A DNA stretch of 64,000 bases from Flavobacterium hiemivividum (GCF_004349145.1 NZ_SMFO01000013.1:21007-85006), one strand, 5' to 3'. Shown: positions 1 to 10,090, numbered from the stretch's first letter. Notes: generated by a model not told the origin, from the letters alone. A program made the numbers and translations.

Positions 1-158
1 CCCTCAGAAGCTGGCGGAGGTGAGGTTATAAATACCCCGCGTGGAACGTCTATATTATCTTGCAACGAATGTATATTATCACTAATGTAGCCCACTTCTG
101 GTTGTTCACATGATGATACAAATACAGTAATCATTAAAAAATAGATTATCTTTTTCAT
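1..158 (-). CDS. Lipoprotein of the SusCD locus, 3' part outside window
   Basis: This is the beginning of a minus-strand gene whose end lies outside the window. It starts with ATG at 158. The first 17 residues form a short hydrophobic signal ending in a lipobox, with VFVSSC around residues 12-17, so the protein should be a membrane-anchored lipoprotein. The next visible stretch (EQPEVGYISDN) is not enough for a firm family call. Position as the last visible gene after SusC, SusD and a fasciclin lipoprotein suggests a surface glycan-binding or accessory lipoprotein of the same operon. Only 52 codons are seen. Confidence 0.6.
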   Translation of the reverse strand, partial: MKKIIYFLMITVFVSSCEQPEVGYISDNIHSLQDNIDVPRGVFITSPPPASE

Positions 159-265
159 ATGTAATAGTTATTATTAATTTTAGATTATAGGTATTAATCC
201 CTTAGAAAATATTTTCCACAGGGTCTATTTCCTATTTCTGTTGATTATTTAGATTAATATTCAAT

Positions 266-910
266 TTACGGAATAGGTATATAATTCGAGAAAATATGAT
301 TTCCTTGCAGAACATGTATAATACCATTAGTAGAAACTAAATTAGAAGTTCTCACTACCGTTTTCTTGTCATCAACTATGTCATCAGTAGCATCCCAGTC
401 AGCACCAACTTTGAATGTATAATAAACATATTCTGGGAAATTATCCAATTGCCCCGTATATTCTTCTACAGGCTCCAATGATAACAGCCTTTCTTCCCCA
501 TTACGGGCTACATAAACTTTTCCTTGCTTTACAAGTTTACTGCGATCCAAAGTTTGGTCGAAAATATAACCACCAAGCATTACTTTTAGTTCTGGCTCAG
601 TAATATCATTTATTGTAAATGTTGCCGTTGGATCTAATTTCCGCTTTTGACTTAGAATTGCAATTACATAATTTTTGATTGATAGGTTATTTGGAGCAAA
701 GAGAGTTGTTGATTTAGCATTCACAACTTCAACCATATCCGCTTTATCAATCAATAGAGCCAAAGTGTCAAGTTGCTTATTTGATTTTAAAAAATCATAA
801 GTACTCATATTTACATTCGGATCGGCTAAACCTCCATCAACAAGATAATCATCACTTGAACATGAATATAAACCGAATAATGTGATTAGTAATAATATTG
901 TATTTTTCAT
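266..910 (-). CDS. Fasciclin-domain lipoprotein
   Basis: This 214-aa protein has a signal peptide with lipobox (LFGLYSCSSD, Cys near residue 17), so it is probably an outer-membrane or surface lipoprotein. The mature part matches a fasciclin (FAS1) fold: the TTLFAPNN motif around residues 68-75 and the closing H-box-like segment STNGIIHVLQGNHIF near the C terminus. It follows SusD by 34 bp on the same strand and belongs to the SusCD operon. FAS1 domains mediate adhesion or carbohydrate interaction, so a glycan-binding accessory role is likely but inferred. The gene is complete. Confidence 0.8.
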   Translation of the reverse strand: MKNTILLLITLFGLYSCSSDDYLVDGGLADPNVNMSTYDFLKSNKQLDTLALLIDKADMVEVVNAKSTTLFAPNNLSIKNYVIAILSQKRKLDPTATFTINDITEPELKVMLGGYIFDQTLDRSKLVKQGKVYVARNGEERLLSLEPVEEYTGQLDNFPEYVYYTFKVGADWDATDDIVDDKKTVVRTSNLVSTNGIIHVLQGNHIFSNYIPIP

Positions 911-944
911 ATTTTTATCCTTTATTATTTATTTTTAAACTATA

Positions 945-2510
945 CTACAATTTCCCTTTCCAGTAATCTGTTTGAGTAATCGCTGGGTTGATGGATATAA
1001 TATTAGGGGCAACTGGCCAAAAATAACCTTCTTTCGCATTTCTGGCTGGATTAGACCAGTTCACTCCAGTGAAATAATTCATTCTGATTCTATCGAAACC
1101 TGATTGAGCTTCTCCTACCAACTCAATGGCACGTTCATCAAAAATAGCTTTAGTTAATGAAGCTCTATCGGTAGCGCCGGTATAATTGGGAACATTTGCT
1201 TTACCTCTAATTGTATTGATATCTGCAACTGCCTCTAACGACTTATTCAACTTCATATTTGCCTCTGCTCTAATTAGATAGATATCAGCCAATCTAAAAA
1301 TCAAAATATTAGATTCCGAAAAATTTGCATAAGCATCAGTTGCAGTTGCATCCTTTGTACGTTGAGAATATTTCTTCAAATAAGACTCGTCTGTTCTATT
1401 ATATTCAGAGAAGAATAAATCTTTACGTACATCATTATCTCTATCACTATTCGAATCCATCATTTCAGATCCGTAAAAATCAGGGTCGATATAAGGAGCC
1501 GATCCACTAACTGTTTTAAAAATAGGATAGTTAAGGGTTAACCCAGTATGTGTGTTATCGCCGCTAGATACTCTGAAAGATTCATTCACATCTGAACTAA
1601 TATTTATTTCGAAAAGACCGGTTTTTGATTGTCCAATGCACATTTTATCAAAATCAACATTTGAAGCTGCTCCAGTTATAGGGTCGTAAACAATATTAGA
1701 AGTATAATCAATAAGAGATGCGTTGCTATTATTAATTACAGCAGTTGCTGCAGCAATCGCTTCTGCAATCATTTGTGGATTATCATTATCTCTACTAGCG
1801 TACCATAAGGCTATGTGCGCTTTTAGTGCTTCGGCACTTCCTTTATTGGCTTGAATCGCCCATGTAGGATCTCCTGGCGACGAATACTGTAATAAACTAA
1901 TTGATTTATTAGCTGCTTCTAAAGCGTAAGCCAACACTTTTTTCTCATCTTCTCTAGGTAGGGATACAATATAACCATCTTTAACTAATTGATCTGAGGA
2001 CTCGATAACATCGGTAACAATAGGCACATCACCCCAAATACGAGCCATATAGAAATAAGACAGCGACCTAATAAAAGCAGCCTCACCAATAATTCTGTTT
2101 TTTTCAGCTATTGATTTAAATTTAGTATCAGGCATGTCACTAACATGTTTTTCAATAGCAAGAGCCCAGTTAGCAGCTCTATAAAAACCTTTCCAGTCAC
2201 GAGTATTATCTCTATAAGCTAATACATAATTTCCACTTCCTTCAATGTAATCCGAAATCCAGCTACGGCTATTCATAAAGGTCATCCCTGTAAACTCACC
2301 CCAATATAAGAAAGCACTATTATCTATTAGTGTGTTTTTTAACAATCCATAACAACCAGCAACAGCTGATTCCGCATTTGGTTGAGATACCCAAAAATTA
2401 TCTGGAGTTGTAATACTTACGGGTTCTTGGTCTAAAATGTCAGTACAGCCCATCATGCTGAACAAACCAAAAACCATAGCGCCAATTTTAATTTTTATAT
2501 TATTTTTCAT
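945..2510 (-). CDS. SusD/RagB-family glycan-binding lipoprotein
   Basis: A 521-aa SusD-like protein. The N terminus is a lipoprotein signal (GLFSMMGCTDILDQEP, Cys about residue 22) followed by the DxLDxxP-type start common to SusD proteins. The middle contains the TPR-like SusD core (RIIGEAAFIRSLSYFYMAR) and the C terminus the usual ILIFRLADIYLIRAEA and FDERAIELVGE segments. SusD proteins sit on the cell surface as a lid over the SusC channel and bind glycan. It starts 12 bp after the susC stop and must be co-translated with it. The ligand cannot be read from sequence; context suggests an amino-sugar glycan. Confidence 0.95.
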   Translation of the reverse strand: MKNNIKIKIGAMVFGLFSMMGCTDILDQEPVSITTPDNFWVSQPNAESAVAGCYGLLKNTLIDNSAFLYWGEFTGMTFMNSRSWISDYIEGSGNYVLAYRDNTRDWKGFYRAANWALAIEKHVSDMPDTKFKSIAEKNRIIGEAAFIRSLSYFYMARIWGDVPIVTDVIESSDQLVKDGYIVSLPREDEKKVLAYALEAANKSISLLQYSSPGDPTWAIQANKGSAEALKAHIALWYASRDNDNPQMIAEAIAAATAVINNSNASLIDYTSNIVYDPITGAASNVDFDKMCIGQSKTGLFEINISSDVNESFRVSSGDNTHTGLTLNYPIFKTVSGSAPYIDPDFYGSEMMDSNSDRDNDVRKDLFFSEYNRTDESYLKKYSQRTKDATATDAYANFSESNILIFRLADIYLIRAEANMKLNKSLEAVADINTIRGKANVPNYTGATDRASLTKAIFDERAIELVGEAQSGFDRIRMNYFTGVNWSNPARNAKEGYFWPVAPNIISINPAITQTDYWKGKL

Positions 2511-2522
2511 TTTTTAATTCAT

Positions 2523-5500
2523 TTAAAATTTAACATCCAATCCAAAGGAAAAGGTTTTTGCTTGTGGATATCCATTTCCGTAAGTATATCCATGCTCGTC
2601 TACAAGTGAGGCATCTGTTACCGTCTTAGAACGTTGCCATTGATACGGATTTAAGACAGAACCGTAAATACGCACACGAGACAAGTGTAGCTTTTCTAAG
2701 ATAGGATTTCTATCAAAGGTATATCCGATCGAAGCATTGGAAATTTTCCAAAAATCACCACTTTCTATCCATAAAGATTGTCCATCTCTAAATCTGTAAA
2801 AAGAAGGTAGGCCTGTTGTAGATGGATACAGTGCTGGAAATCGAACACCAGCTGCACCATCACCTGGTTGTTGCCAGAAGCTTAGGTCACTTAAATCAGC
2901 TAATCCACGTTCTGCCCATGATGTTCCTCCTCTATCGTAACTATCCATATACTTTTGTAACACCGAATTTAAAATATCAGATCCAAATGAGAATTGACTA
3001 TAAGCTTGTAAGTACCATCCTTTGTATTTCAAGTTCACATTAAAAGAACCAATAAGATCTGGAGTTGGTTTAAATTTAGTATCTAATATATTGTCACTAA
3101 GTCCGCCATCATCAGATAGCAAGTAATCCCCATTATAGTCCTTCCAGATAGGGAAACCCGGAGCTATAGTAGCCCATGCATCTTTTCCTTTCAGTGGTTG
3201 ACCTGTATAAGGATTAGTTGGCAATTGATTCAAGTTATCTAATATATACTCATTCCTGAATAAGACGGGAAGATTAAGTGGCATACCTACGACATATCCG
3301 AAACCTCTATAGTTACCATCAACCCCATAATAATCTTTATTACCGTTAGGAAGCTTAGTCACAAAATTTTTGTTTTGGCTAAAACCAGCCGTTAACTCAA
3401 GATTCCAATCATTTGTTCTTGGAAATACATTCCATTTTACCATAGTCTCCCAACCGTAATTCATTACCCCAGCAACATTGGCTTTAGCACTATTGTAGCC
3501 CGAATAAGAAGGGAAAAGAATATCAAAAAATAACTTATCTGTTTTCTTATTATAAGCATCGAAAGTGACATTGACTCTGTTATTAAACAAATCCAAATCG
3601 ACACCTAAGTTCCATTGTGTAGAATTCTCCCAAGAAAGCTTAGAATTTCCAATAGCATTGTAATTCGGGACAACACCTGTTACTCCTCCATAGGAAGAAA
3701 CATTCATTGTATTTGACCATAATGGATTTCCACCATAACCCAAGTTATAGGAACCATATCTTAAAAAATTAGCATCAAATTGTTTTCCATTGACACCGTA
3801 ACTAGCTCTAAACTTACCATAGGTTAAAATATTTGAGATATTATCTTTAACAAACGCTTCGTCTGAAAAAATCCAACCTATAGATACCGAAGGAAATTTA
3901 GCCCAACGAACATCTTTACCAAAACGGGAAGATCCATCGATACTATAACTTCCATCAATCATATATCGTTCCTTGTATCTATACCCAACACGTCCGAAGT
4001 AAGACAATAATGCATTAGATTCTATGCTAGTATAACCATTTATTTGTTCCTGAGTATAGCGATCGTTTATCACCTGGATTGCATCGCTTCCAAAACCTTG
4101 AGCCGAAATCCCTATATCTTCATATTTATTATAATCTGTTTTAGTACCTAAGATACCTGTAATGGTATGATCACTAATAGTCTTATAATAACTTAAATAT
4201 ACATCAGACGATAGGTTCTTTCTTGTATATAAAGCATAACTAGCAAAACCGTCCCCTTCCTCGCGAAGTATAGAAGGCTCGTAGAAATTTTTCTTCTCCG
4301 TACTATAAACAAAATTAAATTGAGTATTAAAAGTAAGAGCATCTATTATGTTGAATCTAGAGAAATTAGAAATAGTCGTTTGGATACTTTCATCTGTATT
4401 CAGTTTCTCACTCAATTGTCCTTTAATCGCTTGCTTTTTAGCGTCAGATATAAAAAATAATGATGAATTTAAATTAGCAGGATCTGAAGGTAAAGTTGAA
4501 TTAAAATTAAAATTCCCTCCATAAGGATTTCCTTGACCGGTTTTATTATCAGTATAAGTAAGGTTTACGCGAAGTTGATTTTCAAAGCTTTTCCCAACTT
4601 TAGTGTTAAGGTTACTTGCAAAAGTATAACGCTTGAAACCAGAATTTTGCACTACACCTTCAGCATTATCATAACCTAAAGACACACGATAATTAGAAGT
4701 TTCAGAACCGCCTCTAACGCTTAAATTATATTTTTGAGTAACACCAGTTCTATAAAACAACCCTTGATAGTCCACATTATTATTGAATGCCGGATTCAAA
4801 CTATCAGACAAAACCATTGGAACCTCTCTACCTTGAGCATATTGTGATTTCCACCATTTGTCAATCATTCCAATTTTAGCATTTCTTTCTGCTGCTCCCA
4901 CTAGCATAGGCACTAGTTCAGGAATTGGAGAAAAACCAGTATTAACAGAAAAATTAAACTCTGGTTTATCTAAAGCAGTTCCTTTTTTAGTTGTAATAAT
5001 AATTACTCCATTTGCGCCGCGAGAACCATAAATAGCAGCTGCTGAAGCATCTTTCAACATGTCTATACTTTCAATGTCGTTTGGGTTCAAAGAAGCTAAA
5101 AAATCAGTATTAGATGTATTGTATCCCGCGAGATCCTCCAATGAAGTTTGTACACCATCGATTACATACAATGGATTACTATATCCAGTACCATCTACAC
5201 TCCCTGACATATTCGAATTACCACGAATAACAACAGAACTACGTCCTCCAGGAGCCCCACTTTGAGTTGGGGTTGAAACCCCGGTAGACAAGCTTGCAAT
5301 TAAAGACGATACACTCAAAACTGGTATCGATTCTAATTGTTTGCTGCTAATAGTAGCAACCGCAGCATTCACATTTTTCTTATGCGCCTTTTGGTATCCA
5401 ATAACCACAATGTCACTTAATTCATTTTGCGCTGGTTTAAGTTTGATTTTGTAATCTTTTTTATTACCAACAGTAATTTCTTTAGTCTCGAAGCCTATAA

Positions 5501-5849
5501 AAGAAATTTCTAAAACATCTGTATCCTTAGCTTCGATAGAAAAATTTCCATCACTATCTGTAGAAACAGATTTTGTAGACCCTTTAATTCTAACAGTTGC
5601 ACCAGGTAAACTTTCTCCTAATTCGCCGCTCACTTTCCCTGTGATCATACTTTGTTCTACAGAGATTCTTTCAAAGTTCTTGTTAATGGACTCTTTCTGC
5701 TTGTTAGTAGGAAAATCTTCGGTGTTTGCAACAGCCGACATGTTGAACAACACAGCACATAACATCGTCGATCTCTTTAACATCCAAGGAACTAATCTCT
5801 TTTTCTCCTTAAACATTTTAGACTCTAGCGAGTGTAGATTTTTTTTCAT
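2523..5849 (-). CDS. SusC-family TonB-dependent outer-membrane transporter
   Basis: An 1108-aa SusC/RagA protein. After a long N-terminal signal region come a carboxypeptidase-regulatory-like beta domain (about residues 70-130, ITGKVSGELGESLPGATVRI), a plug domain (about 150-290, with VIRGNSN, PLYVIDGVQT and AAAIYGSRGANGVIIITTKKG-type motifs, split here) and a TonB-dependent beta barrel ending in a C-terminal aromatic strand (FSFGLDVKF). It imports oligosaccharide across the outer membrane with TonB energy. Translation may begin at Met1 or at Met12 (near 5816), which gives a more usual signal peptide. It is the first gene of the minus-strand operon, with a long upstream region carrying LacI-type operator sites. 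Confidence 0.95.
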   Translation of the reverse strand: MKKNLHSLESKMFKEKKRLVPWMLKRSTMLCAVLFNMSAVANTEDFPTNKQKESINKNFERISVEQSMITGKVSGELGESLPGATVRIKGSTKSVSTDSDGNFSIEAKDTDVLEISFIGFETKEITVGNKKDYKIKLKPAQNELSDIVVIGYQKAHKKNVNAAVATISSKQLESIPVLSVSSLIASLSTGVSTPTQSGAPGGRSSVVIRGNSNMSGSVDGTGYSNPLYVIDGVQTSLEDLAGYNTSNTDFLASLNPNDIESIDMLKDASAAAIYGSRGANGVIIITTKKGTALDKPEFNFSVNTGFSPIPELVPMLVGAAERNAKIGMIDKWWKSQYAQGREVPMVLSDSLNPAFNNNVDYQGLFYRTGVTQKYNLSVRGGSETSNYRVSLGYDNAEGVVQNSGFKRYTFASNLNTKVGKSFENQLRVNLTYTDNKTGQGNPYGGNFNFNSTLPSDPANLNSSLFFISDAKKQAIKGQLSEKLNTDESIQTTISNFSRFNIIDALTFNTQFNFVYSTEKKNFYEPSILREEGDGFASYALYTRKNLSSDVYLSYYKTISDHTITGILGTKTDYNKYEDIGISAQGFGSDAIQVINDRYTQEQINGYTSIESNALLSYFGRVGYRYKERYMIDGSYSIDGSSRFGKDVRWAKFPSVSIGWIFSDEAFVKDNISNILTYGKFRASYGVNGKQFDANFLRYGSYNLGYGGNPLWSNTMNVSSYGGVTGVVPNYNAIGNSKLSWENSTQWNLGVDLDLFNNRVNVTFDAYNKKTDKLFFDILFPSYSGYNSAKANVAGVMNYGWETMVKWNVFPRTNDWNLELTAGFSQNKNFVTKLPNGNKDYYGVDGNYRGFGYVVGMPLNLPVLFRNEYILDNLNQLPTNPYTGQPLKGKDAWATIAPGFPIWKDYNGDYLLSDDGGLSDNILDTKFKPTPDLIGSFNVNLKYKGWYLQAYSQFSFGSDILNSVLQKYMDSYDRGGTSWAERGLADLSDLSFWQQPGDGAAGVRFPALYPSTTGLPSFYRFRDGQSLWIESGDFWKISNASIGYTFDRNPILEKLHLSRVRIYGSVLNPYQWQRSKTVTDASLVDEHGYTYGNGYPQAKTFSFGLDVKF

Positions 5850-6728
5850 AAAATTGGTTTGGTTAATGGTTAATTAATTAGCTCTTTTTTTTTAGAGTTT
5901 TTTTTTAGTTTAATTATAACAATCTTTATAAAAACATTAATTAGTAAAAAAGTCGTCGCCTTTTAAAAAAACAAAAAACGCTTCTTTTTCTTTACTTTAT
6001 TTCAAAGACTATATTGTTCTTCATATAGTCAAAATATCCTACTCCCAAAAAACAATCATTACCTATTCCTTTTTACTCCATCTTTAGAAAACACACCGAT
6101 TTACTAATGTTATCCCACTTAAATAGGTATAGAAACTAACCTCATTAACACAATTTGTAGAAGCAAATTCCTATTTTTTAACGAAACTATATATTAAATT
6201 TTAATAAAGCAAGTAAAAATGTTAAAAATGTGCACGAACACATGAAATATGTGTTGTCGTGCACATAAAAAAACATTATGTCTTTTAATTGTGATAAAAT
6301 ACTGTGTTATAAACAACTTAATTAACATTTAAAACACAACCTACTGACACATATCTATAATATTCTCTATACATAACAAAACATTATACATATGCATTAA
6401 AAACAAAAACAAAAAAATTAACAATCAAAAAACAACTAATTATCAATACATTATTTCATTAATAAATTAATTCGTAAACATCTATTACTTAATAAAATTT
6501 CAAAAATTTAAACAATAGTTGTTTGCCTTACAAAAAGACTGAAATTAAGTTTTAAGCTTTTTTTAACACCGTATATCTTATTAACTGTTTTATAAAAAAA
6601 TAATCTATAAATATGTTTTCTTTCAAAATTTAGCTTCTTTTGTAAAACACAAAAACGCTTTATAGACTACTAAACAAGTAAACGCTTTTGTAGTTTTCAT
6701 TCAATAAAAAAAATATATTCGAATAATT
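5850..6728. promoter_or_regulatory. Divergent control region of SusC operon and CBM9 gene
   Basis: This 879-bp AT-rich intergenic stretch separates the minus-strand susC from a plus-strand CBM9 gene. I see no coding sequence in it. The immediate susC leader has the long A/T-rich 5' end usual for Bacteroidota. The only strong signal is the pair of inverted operator-like sites at 6228..6266. A short repeat AAACGCTT recurs near 6655 and 6682, just before the CBM9 gene, meaning unknown. Confidence 0.6.
6228..6266. promoter_or_regulatory. Paired LacI-type operator sites upstream of susC
   Basis: Site 1, 6229..6242, reads TGTGCACGAACACA. Site 2, 6250..6265, reads TGTGTTGTCGTGCACA and is roughly its inverted copy with a 2-bp insertion, so the whole makes a large inverted repeat. 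The outer bases TGTG/CACA and the central CGAACACA are shared with the perfect palindrome at 8812..8835 in front of the GHMP kinase operon. LacI-family proteins bind such palindromes with a central CG, and a lacI gene lies between the two sites. Repression by that LacI is inferred. Confidence 0.65.
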
Positions 6729-7376
6729 ATGGAACAAAATACTAATACCTACGAAGTACAGCGAATTTCAAAAGACCAATTACAAATTAGCGGTAAAGGT
6801 GAAAGTGCCTTATGGAAAGAAGCCGTAGTTCTTTCAAACTTTATATCGCCTTGGGACAGCGAGACACCTTCAAAAATTGAATTTAAGGCGCTTTGGGATG
6901 AAAATCAGCTGTTTTTTTACTTTACTGTTTTTGACACAGAAATTCATATCGACAAAAAAGACGATACTGTTGTCAGCATTGGCAATTCAGACCGAGTAGA
7001 GCTTTTCTTTAGACCAGATAGCAGTCTAAACCCTTATTATTGTCTTGAAATGGATACTGACGCAAGGATAATGGACTTTATTGCCTACCCTAATAAAGAA
7101 TTCAATTACGATTGGAAGTGGCCCGAAGGAGATATAGATGTGAGATCATCTAAAAATGAAACAAGTTTTACCGTAGAAGGTGCAATTAGTATTGACTCTC
7201 TAAAAAAGTTTAATTTGATTAAGGATAATAAGATCGAAACTGGAATTTTTAGAGCAAAATATAATTCAACGGACAATATTAATTTTGAGCCCACTTGGAT
7301 AACATGGGTCAATCCTAACACAGAAACCCCTAACTTCCATATTGCATCTTCATTTGGGGTTTTAGATTTAAAGTAA
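6729..7376 (+). CDS. CBM9-like carbohydrate-binding protein
   Basis: A 215-aa protein without a signal peptide. The fold signature is that of the carbohydrate-binding module 9 / DOMON-like group: LWKEAVVLSNFISPW, FKALWDENQLFFYFTVFD, the SDRVELFFRPD strand, and a late WITWVNPNTETPNFH segment. Lack of a signal makes it likely cytoplasmic, unless exported by another route. It lies head to tail (5 bp) with the convergent lacI and divergent to susC, so it belongs to the amino-sugar locus. Its ligand and whether it senses or stores sugar are unknown. Confidence 0.75.
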   Translation: MEQNTNTYEVQRISKDQLQISGKGESALWKEAVVLSNFISPWDSETPSKIEFKALWDENQLFFYFTVFDTEIHIDKKDDTVVSIGNSDRVELFFRPDSSLNPYYCLEMDTDARIMDFIAYPNKEFNYDWKWPEGDIDVRSSKNETSFTVEGAISIDSLKKFNLIKDNKIETGIFRAKYNSTDNINFEPTWITWVNPNTETPNFHIASSFGVLDLK

Positions 7377-7381
7377 TACTA

Positions 7382-8422
7382 TTATTCCATATAAAAACTG
7401 GCGTTTTCAGAGTTAACAATATCAATAGGCAAAAGTATAGTATCCGGTATTTTTTTACCGAATATGAAATGATCAACCAGACAGGTTATACCCAGGTAAA
7501 CCTGTCTTTTTGGATTCTGGTGTATCAAGAAATCGATTGTTCCTTGATTTAAATAATCCACATTTTCAGCTATCAAATCATAACCGATAATGGCAATTTT
7601 ATTGGGTTTTGTTTCGGCAATTATTTTAGCTATCTGATATCCTTTAGAAGTTGTAATAAAAACACCTTCCAAGTTAGGATTCTCGTCAAGAAAATTTACA
7701 AATTTAGTCTCAATAGTAGAGTTCTTTAATTTTAAAGTACTGATATGTGAATCTTCGACTCCTTTTTCAGTAAAATAAGTCCTAAACCCTCTTTCTTTTT
7801 CCTGCATGTGCACCGCATTCTTATAACTTTCGTCAATATGAATGATCGCAAACTGACCTTTATTGGAGAATAAAGCCAACAATTTAGCCGCTACCCTACC
7901 GCTGCGATATAAATCCTGCCCAACAAAGCTCTTAATTTCTTGCGCTTGTACTTGATTATTAAAGGTATTTACGATTATTCCCTTTTCATTGTATTTCTCC
8001 ACTACTTGCAAGGCTTCTTTATAAAACAGGGGAGCAAGCAAGACCGCATCTGGTGATAAGCCTAAAACACTCTCGTTGACCTTTGTAAAAGATTTTGTAC
8101 TTGTAGGATCAAAATAATGCGTTTTTATAGACAAATTAAACGCTCTAAATTCCTTAATTGCCTCTTCGATTCCCTTTACACAAGGAAGCCAATACGCGTC
8201 ATAAGTAGGATCAGGAAGAATAACACTAATGGAGTGGTTTTTATTATTTTTCAAGTTCCTTGCAATAAGATTAGGTTCGTAGTCAATCTCATTAAGAACC
8301 GCGTTAACACTATCATAAGCCTTCTTAGAGACCTTGCCTCTTTTATGCAATACTCTATCAACTGTCCCTTTTGAAACTCCGGCTAACAGAGCGATATCTT
8401 TAATAGTAAGTTTTTTATCCAT
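7382..8422 (-). CDS. LacI-family transcriptional regulator
   Basis: A LacI/GalR repressor. The helix-turn-helix covers the first ~50 residues (LTIKDIALLAGVSKGTVDRV), followed by the hinge (YEPNLIARNLKNNK) and a periplasmic-binding-protein-like sensor domain (SISVILPDPTYDAYW; IIVNTFNN; IAIIGYDLI). The reading frame is open upstream to 8479, but the HTH normally begins at the Met of MDKKLTIKD, so I set the start at 8422, giving 346 aa. It probably binds the TGTG..CGAACACA palindromes at 6228..6266 and 8812..8835 and so couples uptake genes with the kinase/NagB operon. The inducer is likely an amino sugar or its phosphate; this is inference. Confidence 0.92.
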   Translation of the reverse strand: MDKKLTIKDIALLAGVSKGTVDRVLHKRGKVSKKAYDSVNAVLNEIDYEPNLIARNLKNNKNHSISVILPDPTYDAYWLPCVKGIEEAIKEFRAFNLSIKTHYFDPTSTKSFTKVNESVLGLSPDAVLLAPLFYKEALQVVEKYNEKGIIVNTFNNQVQAQEIKSFVGQDLYRSGRVAAKLLALFSNKGQFAIIHIDESYKNAVHMQEKERGFRTYFTEKGVEDSHISTLKLKNSTIETKFVNFLDENPNLEGVFITTSKGYQIAKIIAETKPNKIAIIGYDLIAENVDYLNQGTIDFLIHQNPKRQVYLGITCLVDHFIFGKKIPDTILLPIDIVNSENASFYME

Positions 8423-8985
8423 AGCGGGCAAATATATAAAAACTTTAGTATAAAATATTTTGATTTTAATAAAGTACAATATTTATCTCGCCAAAAAACA
8501 CTCGCAATTCTAAAAATACTATAATCATCAAGCTACTTCTCGTACTTTTTACTGAAATACAAATACCGAACTAGATTTCATAAAAAACTGGTAGGTATAT
8601 TTATCGATCTTTAAAAAGTACATTATTTTTGCTGACTGTTATTAAACTTAATGGGGTAATTAAATTAAGAGTAATTTCAGTTTTTAATACAAAAACAAGC
8701 CTACTGATTTTCAATTGATTTCTAAAGAATCATCTATTAAAAGCTAAACGCAAAGGATTTTTTAAATTATTTTCTTATTAAAAATTTAAATACAGAACGA
8801 TTCTTTATCTAAAAAATGTGTTCGAACACATTTTTAATGAATTCTCTTGTTTTATTAAAATAATAATTCTAGTTTCGTATCAGTAAACTACTAAATCACC
8901 AATATTTATTAGAAAACAACATATCTTATTACTAGAAAAAACACAAATTACATAAGAATTTAATAATATTTTTAACATATTTAAA
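8423..8985. promoter_or_regulatory. Divergent control region between lacI and the GHMP kinase operon
   Basis: About 560 bp, AT-rich, no convincing gene. It holds the perfect operator palindrome at 8812..8835. Some 35 bp beyond the operator lies TAGTTTCG (8870..8877), a weak match to the TAnnTTTG -7 element, with TTG 24 bp upstream, so the plus-strand promoter probably starts just downstream of the operator. That placement is a low-confidence reading. Confidence 0.5.
8812..8835. promoter_or_regulatory. Perfect 24-bp LacI-type operator palindrome
   Basis: The core AATGTGTTCGAACACATT is part of a 24-bp perfect palindrome centred on CG at 8823/8824. The same half site occurs upstream of susC at 6228..6266. 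LacI-family operators have exactly this symmetry and a central CpG. It lies about 150 bp before the first gene of the plus-strand operon. There is no strong GC stem or single-sided T-run, so a terminator is less likely than an operator. Confidence 0.75.
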
Positions 8986-10062
8986 GTGAAGGAAATTATA
9001 TCATTAGCACCGGGCAGAACCTGTCTTTTTGGAGATCATCAAGATTATCTTGGACTACCTGTCATTGCCTGTGCCATCAGCAGAAATATCAAACTTACAG
9101 CAGTACAAAACGATACTGGCCTATTCAAATTGAATATGATAGATATTGACCAAGTCAGAAACATAGATATCAATCAAACATTTACAGAGCTAGCACCGCG
9201 CGACTATTTTGCTTCGTCCTTAAGAGTTCTTAGAAGACACGGCTGTATCCCAAATGTTGGATATGACATCACAATAACTGGAAATATTCCAATTAATTCT
9301 GGTACCTCAAGTTCTTCTGCCCTATTAATGGCTTGGATAAATTTCTTAGTAAATGCATTTGGCGTGAACGAAGAAGTAACTCCGGAGTTCATTTCGAAAA
9401 TGGGTTACTTATCTGAAGTTGTAGAACATGGAGAACCAGGCGGAATGATGGATCATTACAGCATCGGAGTGGGGAATATTGTACATATTGATACTCGTGA
9501 TCCTTTTTCTTTTACGATTATCGGGACTGAATTAGGTGGACTAATTACTGGTGTTTCAGGTGTGCCAAAAGAAACTATTGGACTAATTGGTGATTTGAAA
9601 GGCAATGCATTATTGGCAATTAGCAAAGTAAAAGAACATTTTCCCGATTTCGACTTAAACACAGCTGAAATTGAAGATTTAGATAAATATTGTAATTATT
9701 TACCAGATCGTTTGATTCCATTCTTCGAAGCTGCCATTAAAAATCATCATTATACCAAAATGGCTTTGATCGAATTTCAAAAACCAACATTGGATCTAAA
9801 GAAAATTGGAGGATTGATGAATCAACATCATGCCGTATTGAGAGATCAATTAAAAATAACAGTACCCCGAATTGATGCCATGATTAAAGCAGCCTTATAC
9901 GCGGGCGCTTATGGTGCCAAAATTGTTGGTTCTGGAGGCGGAGGAAGCATTGTCGTTATGGCTGAGCCAGGAAAAGAAGCTCCCGTAGTTGAAGCTTTAC
10001 TTGCTGCAGGCGCAGTTGCAGCTTACCCTGTAACTGTTGACCCAGGATGCAGAATTCAATAA
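8986..10062 (+). CDS. GHMP-family sugar kinase (galactokinase-like)
   Basis: A 358-aa GHMP kinase with the three family motifs: N-terminal APGRTCLFGDHQDYLGLP (substrate loop), the ATP-binding PINSGTSSSSAL around residues 103-114, and the C-terminal KIVGSGGGGSIV. The HGEPGGMMDH segment carries an acidic catalytic region. The start is GTG at 8986. The enzyme should phosphorylate a sugar, usually at C1 in this group. It is the first gene of an operon with a nucleotidyltransferase, an MFS transporter and NagB. The substrate is unproved; an N-acetylhexosamine or related sugar is my inference from context. It is not close enough in visible motifs to call galactokinase. Confidence 0.85.
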   Translation: MKEIISLAPGRTCLFGDHQDYLGLPVIACAISRNIKLTAVQNDTGLFKLNMIDIDQVRNIDINQTFTELAPRDYFASSLRVLRRHGCIPNVGYDITITGNIPINSGTSSSSALLMAWINFLVNAFGVNEEVTPEFISKMGYLSEVVEHGEPGGMMDHYSIGVGNIVHIDTRDPFSFTIIGTELGGLITGVSGVPKETIGLIGDLKGNALLAISKVKEHFPDFDLNTAEIEDLDKYCNYLPDRLIPFFEAAIKNHHYTKMALIEFQKPTLDLKKIGGLMNQHHAVLRDQLKITVPRIDAMIKAALYAGAYGAKIVGSGGGGSIVVMAEPGKEAPVVEALLAAGAVAAYPVTVDPGCRIQ

Positions 10063-10090
10063 ATATAATAAATCTTTAAAAAATATAATT

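Noticed and set aside
8812..8835. Palindrome as a terminator
   Set aside because: It is far from any gene end, is symmetric with a central CG and AT-rich arms, and its half sites recur upstream of susC, which favours an operator.
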